Source of the DNA: Flavobacterium sp. J49
GTDB taxonomy: Bacteria; Bacteroidota; Bacteroidia; Flavobacteriales; Flavobacteriaceae
Direction: 5' to 3'
Length of the DNA: 64,000 nt
Assembly: GCF_011742145.1 (NCBI RefSeq)
Contig: NZ_JAAQQU010000099.1
Location: 1 to 64,000, forward strand
Shown: one piece after another, positions 58,292-64,000 of the stretch
Layout: the number at the start of each line of letters is the position of its first letter
How positions within the stretch are numbered: the stretch's first letter is position 1
The notes under the pieces: model-generated
Seen by the model: the letters and a program-made list of their open reading frames with translations, nothing else
Told to the model about the DNA's origin: nothing
Database searches by the model: none
Position numbers and translations under genes: made by a program

Positions 58292-60742
58292 ATGTCTTTT
58301 TTTATTGAAGTTATCATTCCGCTTTCTCTCCCTAAAACCTTTACTTACAAGGTTTCGGATGCTGAATATAATTTTATTAAAAAAGGAATGCGGATTGCAG
58401 TGCCTTTTGGTAAAAATAAAATCTATACTGCCATCGCAATCGATTTGCATCAAAATGCACCCACATTATACGAAGCCAAAGAAATCCACCAAATCTTGGA
58501 TGAAAAACCCATCGTAAACGAATTTCAAATCAATCTTTGGTTTTGGATTGCATCTTACTATATGTGCAATATTGGCGATGTGTATCGCGGTGCTTTGCCG
58601 TCAGCCTTGTTGCTGGAAAGCGAAACGATTATTTCCCAACGCAAAGAAACGATTGTAACCGAAGCCGAATTGTCAGACGATGAGTTCCTGATTTATGAAG
58701 CCTTGCAACATCAGAGTTCGTTGAAAGTTCAGAATATTATTGATATCCTAAACAAGAAAACGGTCTTGCCGGTTATTCAAAAGTTAATCCACAAAAATAT
58801 CATTTCGCTTGAAGAGGAAATTCAGGAAGCATACAAACCCAAACTTATCCGTTATATTCGTTTACACCAAGATTATTCGGCTGAAGAAAACTTAATTGCT
58901 CTTTTGGACAGTTTAAAATCGGAAAAAAGAAAAAATGTAGTACTTCAATATTTCCAATTGCATGCCCAAGAAAAGAAGCCCATTTCAGTAAAGCAATTGA
59001 CCGAAATGGCTCAAACTTCCTCCGCTATCGTAAAAGCTTTGGTGGAAAAAGGTGTTTTTGAAGAATACTATATTCAGGAAGACAGAGTCAATTTTGATAA
59101 AAACAAAACAGAAAACAAATTGTCTTTGAGTGAAGCGCAACAAAATGCGTTTGATGAAATCGAGAAATCATTTGAAGAAAAAGACGTTTGTTTATTGCAC
59201 GGCGTAACTTCCAGCGGAAAAACAGAAATCTATACCAAACTCATAGAAAATTATATAGCCGACGGAAAGCAAGTGCTGTATTTGTTGCCTGAAATTGCTT
59301 TAACCACACAATTAGTAGGGCGTTTGACGCAGCATTTTGGCAATAAAGTCGCCGTTTTCCATTCAAAGTACAGTAATAATGAAAGGGTAGAAGTTTGGAG
59401 CCAAGTTTTAAATCGTTCCGAAAAAGCGCAAGTCGTCATTGGAGCAAGGTCGGCGTTGTTTTTGCCATTCTCCAATTTGGGATTAATTATCGTGGATGAA
59501 GAACACGAACCAACTTTTAAACAGCAAGATCCGGCGCCAAGATATCATGCGCGAGATTCGGCTATAGTCTTGGCAAATGCCCATCAATCTAAGGTTCTGT
59601 TAGGTTCGGCTACGCCAAGTATTGAAACCTATTATAATGCAACTTCGGGGAAATTTGGTTTGGTGATGTTAAAAGAGCGTTTCGGCAAAGTGCCAATGCC
59701 CGAAATTGAATTGGTTGATTTAAAAGACAGTTACTTCCGTAAAAAGATGAAAGGTCATTTCAGTTTGACACTCATCGAGCAAATTACCGAAGCATTTGCT
59801 AATAACGAACAGGTTATTTTATTTCAAAACCGTCGTGGTTTTTCTCCGGTTTTAGAATGTATTACTTGTGGTCATGTACCGCAATGTCCGCAATGTGATG
59901 TGAGTTTGACGTATCATAAATACAAAAACCAATTGCGTTGTCATTACTGCGGTTACAATATGGCCAAACCTTCTAATTGTCATGTTTGTTCGAGTGTAGA
60001 CTTGGAAACCAAAGGATTCGGCACCGAACAAATCGAATTGGAATTGGCCGAATTATTTCCGAATAAGAACATCAAACGCATGGACCAAGACACGACTCGT
60101 GGGAAATACAGTTTTGAAAAAATCATTGACGGATTTAAAAATCGTGAAATTGATGTTTTAGTCGGAACGCAAATGCTCGCGAAAGGATTAGACTTCGACA
60201 ATGTATCTTTGGTGGGTATCATGAACGCCGACAATATGTTGTATCATCCCGATTTTCGTGCGTTTGAAAGAAGTTACCAAATGATGACACAGGTTTCCGG
60301 GCGATCGGGAAGAAGTGAAAAAAGAGGAAAAGTAATTATCCAAACCTACAACCCGTTGCACAATGTGATTCAGCAAGTCACCAACAACGATTATGAAGGC
60401 ATGTATAAGGAACAATTGTACGAACGGAAGATTTATCACTATCCGCCATTTTATCGTTTGATAAAGTTAACGTTGAAGCATCGAGATTTTGACAAATTGA
60501 AAGAAGGTTCGATGTGGTTGTATCAAGTTTTAAAACAAAACCTATCCATTCCTGTTCTTGGTCCGGAAGAACCGGCTATTAGCCGAATTCGCAATGAATA
60601 CATTCGTACCATTATGGTCAAAATTCCTGCTGACGCGTCATTACAAAGCACAAAAAAAACTATCCAGAAAGTCCTGAATAGTTTTGAGGTGGTATCGCAA
60701 TACAGAACCATTAAAGTTACTGTAAATGTCGATTTTTATTGA
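58292..60742 (+). CDS. priA: Primosomal replication restart helicase PriA
   Basis: An 816-residue DEAH helicase that reloads the replisome at stalled forks. The Walker A is GVTSSGKTEIY, motif II DEEH in IIVDEEHEPTFKQQ, and the two zinc sites are made by CITCGHVPQCPQCD and CHYCGY...CHVC. The N-terminal 3'-binding domain begins MSFFIEVIIPLSLPKTFTYKV at 58292. A longer frame from 58235 would begin inside repeat copy D and adds non-homologous residues, so I reject it. Convergent with the LytTR gene, six bases apart. Confidence 0.95.
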   Translation: MSFFIEVIIPLSLPKTFTYKVSDAEYNFIKKGMRIAVPFGKNKIYTAIAIDLHQNAPTLYEAKEIHQILDEKPIVNEFQINLWFWIASYYMCNIGDVYRGALPSALLLESETIISQRKETIVTEAELSDDEFLIYEALQHQSSLKVQNIIDILNKKTVLPVIQKLIHKNIISLEEEIQEAYKPKLIRYIRLHQDYSAEENLIALLDSLKSEKRKNVVLQYFQLHAQEKKPISVKQLTEMAQTSSAIVKALVEKGVFEEYYIQEDRVNFDKNKTENKLSLSEAQQNAFDEIEKSFEEKDVCLLHGVTSSGKTEIYTKLIENYIADGKQVLYLLPEIALTTQLVGRLTQHFGNKVAVFHSKYSNNERVEVWSQVLNRSEKAQVVIGARSALFLPFSNLGLIIVDEEHEPTFKQQDPAPRYHARDSAIVLANAHQSKVLLGSATPSIETYYNATSGKFGLVMLKERFGKVPMPEIELVDLKDSYFRKKMKGHFSLTLIEQITEAFANNEQVILFQNRRGFSPVLECITCGHVPQCPQCDVSLTYHKYKNQLRCHYCGYNMAKPSNCHVCSSVDLETKGFGTEQIELELAELFPNKNIKRMDQDTTRGKYSFEKIIDGFKNREIDVLVGTQMLAKGLDFDNVSLVGIMNADNMLYHPDFRAFERSYQMMTQVSGRSGRSEKRGKVIIQTYNPLHNVIQQVTNNDYEGMYKEQLYERKIYHYPPFYRLIKLTLKHRDFDKLKEGSMWLYQVLKQNLSIPVLGPEEPAISRIRNEYIRTIMVKIPADASLQSTKKTIQKVLNSFEVVSQYRTIKVTVNVDFY

Positions 60743-60748
60743 GTAAAT

Positions 60749-61444
60749 TTAAGCAATAGCTAAAGCTTTAATTAAATCTTCTTTTTTGTTACGGCTCAAA
60801 GGAATCTTGGTAACTCCGATTTCGGCAAACTTACTGTTGAAACGTTCCACTTTATCAATATTAATAATGTAAGACTTGTGAACTCTGATGAACTTGTCTT
60901 TTGACAAATCCTGTTCGAACGATTTCATAGTAGAAAGTACCAGATTACTGTCTTCTTCCGTTACTACTTTTACATAATCTCCATAAGCTTCAATCCACTT
61001 AATTTTATTGGTATAAACTTTAAGTTTTTTCAAGTTACTCTTAATAAAGATGTGTTCTCCTTCTTCTTCTTGATTTTCTTTCTTAAGCATATGGAAATCC
61101 ATCGCTCTTCGAACAGAAGCATTGAAACGATCTAAAGCTATTGGTTTTTGTAGGTAATCCGTAGCATCATAATCGAACGCTTTCATAGCGTATTCTGCTT
61201 TTGACGTGATAAAAATAATTTGGGGTTTTACTTTTAAGCCGTCTAAGAAATCAAAACCACTGATAACCGGCATCTCAATATCGAGGAATATTAGGTCAAC
61301 AGTATGAACCGACATGCAATTTTTTGCTTCAATTGCATTAGAAAAATCACCTACTAAATGTAGATTCGGGTGATTATTTACTAACTTTGCAATGATCATC
61401 CTTTGGATCGAACTATCATCAACAACAACACAATTTAGTTTCAT
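60749..61444 (-). CDS. LytTR-family response regulator
   Basis: A 231-residue regulator. The receiver has the acid pair in VVVDDSS and phosphoacceptor D55 in IFLDIEMP, with the conserved lysine in LQKPIAL. The LytTR DNA-binding domain covers ~130-228 (IKWIEAYGDYVKVVT ... FIRVHKSYIIN). No sensor kinase is adjacent. The frame is open to 61507, but MKLNCVVVDDSS is the natural receiver start. It ends six bases after priA ends, tail to tail, with no terminator between. Confidence 0.93.
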   Translation of the reverse strand: MKLNCVVVDDSSIQRMIIAKLVNNHPNLHLVGDFSNAIEAKNCMSVHTVDLIFLDIEMPVISGFDFLDGLKVKPQIIFITSKAEYAMKAFDYDATDYLQKPIALDRFNASVRRAMDFHMLKKENQEEEGEHIFIKSNLKKLKVYTNKIKWIEAYGDYVKVVTEEDSNLVLSTMKSFEQDLSKDKFIRVHKSYIINIDKVERFNSKFAEIGVTKIPLSRNKKEDLIKALAIA

Positions 61445-61572
61445 AATATTATTTATTATAGATTTGGTGATGTAAAAGTATATAGTTTTTTTGGAACCAC
61501 CAAGCATTTTATCGATTTTTTTTGCTTTTAAACGATATTTTTTACTTTTAGACGATTTCGGGGCTGTTGTGA

Positions 61573-61602
61573 TTGTATTTCGAAAAAGATTTTATATCTT
61601 CG
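61573..61602 (+). promoter_or_regulatory. Promoter of the rpsF operon
   Basis: TTG at 61573-61575, 19-base spacer, TATCTTCG at 61595-61602 (one mismatch to TAnnTTTG). ATG of rpsF lies 30 bases after the -10. Confidence 0.5.
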
Positions 61603-61632
61603 CGCCCAATTTAAAATTTAACAAAATTTATT

Positions 61633-61977
61633 ATGAATCATTACGAAACTGTTTTCATCTTAAATCCCGTTTTATCTGAAGTTCAGGTAAAGGAAACAGT
61701 AAGCAAATTTGAAGATTTTCTTACGTCAAAAGGAGCAAAGATGGTATCCAAAGAGGATTGGGGCTTAAAAAAATTAGCTTACGAAATCCAAAACAAGAAA
61801 AGTGGTTTTTACCATTTATTCGAATTCCAAGTATCAGGAGAAGCCTTGATTGCTTTTGAAACTGAGTTCAGACGTGACGAAAGAGTGATGCGTTTCTTGA
61901 CTGTAAGTTTAGACAAACACGCTATCTCTTGGGCGGAAAGAAGAAGAGCTAAATTAAAAGAAACCTCTAAAGCTTAA
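61633..61977 (+). CDS. rpsF: 30S ribosomal protein S6
   Basis: A 114-residue S6 protein: [20 protein letters not shown] opens the ferredoxin-like fold that binds S18 and the central domain of 16S rRNA. The segment [18 protein letters not shown] is the usual second strand and helix. First gene of rpsF-rpsR-rplI, with its own promoter. The short C-terminal [11 protein letters not shown] is basic. Confidence 0.97.
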   Translation: MNHYETVFILNPVLSEVQVKETVSKFEDFLTSKGAKMVSKEDWGLKKLAYEIQNKKSGFYHLFEFQVSGEALIAFETEFRRDERVMRFLTVSLDKHAISWAERRRAKLKETSKA

Positions 61978-61982
61978 TCATT

Positions 61983-62279
61983 ATGGCAAATTTGCAACAA
62001 TCAGCTTCAGGAAAAAAAGACGGAGATATCAGATATTTAACGCCTTTGAACATCGAAACTAACAAAACTAAAAAGTATTGTCGTTTCAAAAAATCAGGAA
62101 TCAAATATGTAGACTACAAAGATCCTGACTTCTTATTGAAATTCGTAAACGAGCAAGGTAAAATTTTACCAAGACGTTTAACAGGAACTTCATTAAAATA
62201 CCAAAGAAAAGTGTCAGTAGCTGTTAAAAGAGCTCGTCACTTAGCTTTAATGCCATACGTGGCCGATTTATTAAAATAA
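61983..62279 (+). CDS. rpsR: 30S ribosomal protein S18
   Basis: A 98-residue S18 protein, S6's partner. Family block [35 protein letters not shown] is clear, and the basic C-terminus binds rRNA. The N-terminal ~25 residues are longer than in E. coli. The CxxC zinc motif of some S18s is absent; only one cysteine is present (KKYCRFKK). It begins five bases after rpsF. Confidence 0.97.
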   Translation: MANLQQSASGKKDGDIRYLTPLNIETNKTKKYCRFKKSGIKYVDYKDPDFLLKFVNEQGKILPRRLTGTSLKYQRKVSVAVKRARHLALMPYVADLLK

Positions 62280-62343
62280 TAATTAAACAATAGTTGTTGG
62301 TTTTCGTAACAGAAACCTAACTTCTCTAATAAAGGACAACAAC

Positions 62344-62784
62344 ATGGAATTGATCTTAAAACAAGACGTTCAAAATTTAGGATTTAAAGATGACGTAGTG
62401 ACAGTAAAAAACGGTTACGGTCGTAATTATTTAATCCCGCAAGGGTTTGCTCAATTGGCAACACCTTCTGCAAAAAAAGTTTTAGCTGAAAACTTAAAAC
62501 AAAGAGCTTTCAAAGAAGCTAAAATTGTAGACGATGCTAAAAAATTAGCTGAAGCCTTAAAAGCTTTAGAGATTAAAATCACAGCTAAAGCCGGTGGAGA
62601 AAAATTATTCGGTTCGATTACAAACATTGACATTGCTGCTGCATTAGAAGCTGCCGGTCAACCAATCGACAGAAAATTCATCACTAGCGGAGTTGTAAAA
62701 CGTACTGGTAAATATGCTGCTACTGTAAGATTACACAGAGAAGTGGTTATCGAATTGCCATACGAAATTGTAGCTGAGAAATAA
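62344..62784 (+). CDS. rplI: 50S ribosomal protein L9
   Basis: A 146-residue L9 protein: N-terminal domain MELILKQDVQNLGFKDDVVTVKNGYGRNYLIPQGFA, then a long connecting helix and a C-terminal globular domain (ITAKAGGEKLFGSITNIDIAAAL). It sits at the base of the L1 stalk. Last gene of the operon; a strong terminator follows. Confidence 0.97.
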   Translation: MELILKQDVQNLGFKDDVVTVKNGYGRNYLIPQGFAQLATPSAKKVLAENLKQRAFKEAKIVDDAKKLAEALKALEIKITAKAGGEKLFGSITNIDIAAALEAAGQPIDRKFITSGVVKRTGKYAATVRLHREVVIELPYEIVAEK

Positions 62785-62804
62785 TATTTCAACATACAAA
62801 ACTG

Positions 62805-62835
62805 AAAGTCCCGATGTAAGTCGGGACTTTTTTTT
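62805..62835 (+). terminator. Terminator of the rpsF operon
   Basis: AAAGTCCCGA, loop TGTAAG, TCGGGACTTT, then seven T: a perfect 10-bp stem. Confidence 0.9.
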
Positions 62836-62853
62836 ATCTTAGAAAAAGTGACT

Positions 62854-63840
62854 ATGACTACAGCGGTTAAAATTGACTTATTAAATATCGTATTGATTTT
62901 TTTGTCATTGTTTGTTTCATTGATTATTCCTTTTGAACTTTTTCTTTTTTCTTATGCGGTTTTAGGACCATTACATTATATGACTGAAATCAATTGGCTT
63001 CATCAAAAAGATTATTTTGTCAGAGATAAAAGATACATCTGGATATTGTTGGGCTTTACAGTATCAATAACTGTAATTTCCCTTTTAAAATACTTAAAGA
63101 TTGAGACTTTTTTTTCAGGGTATTTATTTTCTTATTCTAAATGGTTGATCAATCTCTTAATCGTTTCCAGTTTGTTTTTTTCGATTGGCCTGATTTTGTT
63201 TAAAGAGACAAAAAAAATCATTGTATCATTAATTGCTGCTATTGTACTAGGAGGACTTTTTTTAAAGTTTATTCCTTTTTCATTCGTGATGGTTGGTGTT
63301 TTTTTACCGACTTTAATCCATGTGTATTTGTTTACTATGTTATTTATGGTCTTTGGGGTTTTAAAAACACCTTCAATTTATGGTGTTGCAGCGATTATAA
63401 TGTTGGTTTTTGTGCCTTTTTTTATTTTTTATAATCCATTTGTATTTCCATGGCAGATTTCTGAATCGGTTAAAATTATTTTTTTAGAATCTCGATTTAA
63501 AAATGTTATTGTTTCGTTTAACCAATTGTGGAATGAAATTCCGATTTCAGAATTCAACTTTAATTCCGGATTAATACTCAAAATCCAATCCTTTATTGCA
63601 TTTGCTTATACTTATCATTATTTGAATTGGTTTTCGAAAACCTCCATCATAGGTTGGAATAAAAACCTCTCTAAACCTAAGTTTTTATTGATTTTGATTC
63701 TTTGGATTGCTTCAATAGCATTGTACACTTACAGCTATAAAGTGGGTATTATCGCCTTGTTTTTTTTAAGTATGTTTCATGTAATTGTTGAGTTTCCATT
63801 GAACATTGTTTCCATTAAAGCAATCTTTTTTAAAAAGTAA
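62854..63840 (+). CDS. Polytopic membrane protein of unknown function with intramembrane His/Glu
   Basis: A 328-residue protein with about eight to nine membrane helices and very few charged residues. Polar residues stand out inside the helices: H41/E45 and H50 in GPLHYMTEINWLH, H156 in LPTLIHVYLF, H255 in YTYHYLNW and H309/E313 in MFHVIVEFPLN. This layout hints at a metal-binding membrane enzyme, loosely like Brp/Blh carotenoid oxygenases, but I cannot confirm a family. ATG 62854 is preferred to GTG 62848. The AT content is higher than in neighbouring genes, and it follows a terminator. Confidence 0.78.
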   Translation: MTTAVKIDLLNIVLIFLSLFVSLIIPFELFLFSYAVLGPLHYMTEINWLHQKDYFVRDKRYIWILLGFTVSITVISLLKYLKIETFFSGYLFSYSKWLINLLIVSSLFFSIGLILFKETKKIIVSLIAAIVLGGLFLKFIPFSFVMVGVFLPTLIHVYLFTMLFMVFGVLKTPSIYGVAAIIMLVFVPFFIFYNPFVFPWQISESVKIIFLESRFKNVIVSFNQLWNEIPISEFNFNSGLILKIQSFIAFAYTYHYLNWFSKTSIIGWNKNLSKPKFLLILILWIASIALYTYSYKVGIIALFFLSMFHVIVEFPLNIVSIKAIFFKK

Positions 63841-63865
63841 GTTATTCTATTAATCTCCAAAATAA

Positions 63866-63873
63866 TACATTTG
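63866..63873 (+). promoter_or_regulatory. -10 element of the last gene
   Basis: TACATTTG, a TAnnTTTG match, 40 bases before the ATG at 63914. Confidence 0.4.
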
Positions 63874-63913
63874 CACCTTTTATTAAAGTCATTAACGTCT
63901 GAAAGTTTAAATA

Positions 63914-64000
63914 ATGAAATACAAAAGACTAACCAAAGAACAATTCGAAGCTTTACATCAGGAATTCAGTAACTTCTTAGCCACACAATCCATAGACAAA
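63914..64000 (+). CDS. DUF6495 family protein, N-terminal part only
   Basis: The first 29 codons of a gene cut off by the window edge. The start MKYKRLTKEQFEALHQEF and the NFLATQSIDK continuation match my recollection of DUF6495, a small helical protein family of Bacteroidota with unknown function. ATG at 63914, preceded by a good -10. Nothing more can be inferred. Confidence 0.68.
   Translation, partial: MKYKRLTKEQFEALHQEFSNFLATQSIDK

Noticed and set aside
1..64000. CRISPR array, prophage, insertion sequence or toxin-antitoxin locus
   Set aside because: No spacer-repeat structure of CRISPR length, no transposase or integrase, no phage structural genes and no small gene pair of known toxin type was seen. 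The short tandem arrays have 7, 8 or 11 bp periods, not repeat-spacer units.

Overview
The window is a stretch of core chromosome from a member of the Bacteroidota, almost certainly Flavobacterium or a close relative in the Flavobacteriaceae. The evidence is AT-rich intergenic DNA, promoters of the TAnnTTTG type, weak Shine-Dalgarno signals, a C-terminal type-B sorting signal of the type IX secretion system at the left edge, bacillithiol synthesis (BshC), two TonB-dependent siderophore receptors, and families typical of the group (DUF983, DUF1573, DUF3810, DUF4197, DUF6265, DUF6495). There is no prophage, insertion sequence, CRISPR array or rRNA operon. Genes are closely packed on both strands and usually separated by strong, often bidirectional hairpin terminators.

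Layout. 1-13 kb: T9SS-secreted protein tail, PLP aminotransferase, two-lobed aspartyl protease with PDZ, DUF1573 protein, valS, DUF2200, PAS histidine kinase, ndk, bshC, an internally duplicated lipoprotein, cysteine desulfurase and a beta-barrel protein. 13-20 kb: an MCE/Mla-type lipid transport operon (mlaE-mlaF-mlaD), a GH13 amylase lipoprotein, an NlpC/P60 peptidase, thiolase and a Ser-Pro-Arg tRNA cluster. 20-31 kb: DUF3810 protease-like protein, PepD, AraC regulator, DUF983, then an iron-uptake block of two TonB receptors each followed by a PepSY membrane protein; both receptor genes carry the same paired operator-like sites. 31-39 kb: prfA, small envelope proteins, an AraC / response regulator / CHASE3 kinase operon, pyrF, a periplasmic-binding-type protein and DUF4197. 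39-49 kb: a three-domain fused acyl-CoA mutase (IcmF type), an alpha-oxoamine synthase, rdgB, a DEAD-box helicase and a TrmH methylase. 49-64 kb: sirtuin, purB, guaB, HMG-CoA lyase, a satD/DUF3307 gene pair, pyrD, nadC, a BrkB-family protein, priA, a LytTR regulator, rpsF-rpsR-rplI and an unknown His-containing membrane protein.

How the genes fit together. Nucleotide synthesis is well represented (ndk, pyrF, pyrD, purB, guaB, rdgB), as are translation and replication (valS, prfA, three tRNAs, rpsF/rpsR/rplI, priA, helicase). Thiolase, HMG-CoA lyase and the fused mutase suggest branched-chain amino acid or acyl-CoA breakdown. The iron block is a self-contained import unit.

The most interesting parts are outside routine annotation. 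(1) satD-DUF3307 (53.8-55.3 kb): three TATTAC-N8-GTAATA palindromes spaced exactly 28 bp apart precede a promoter that almost touches the ATG. The first protein reads like a nucleotidyl-cyclase/palm domain joined to a helix-turn-helix, and the coupled membrane protein carries four i/i+4 His/Asp pairs. (2) A recurring class of degenerate 7-8 bp tandem arrays, different in sequence at each locus, that sit upstream of -10 elements, next to start codons or at gene ends. (3) Four copies of a dispersed AGCCCCGAT-type repeat and a separate element with terminal inverted repeats.
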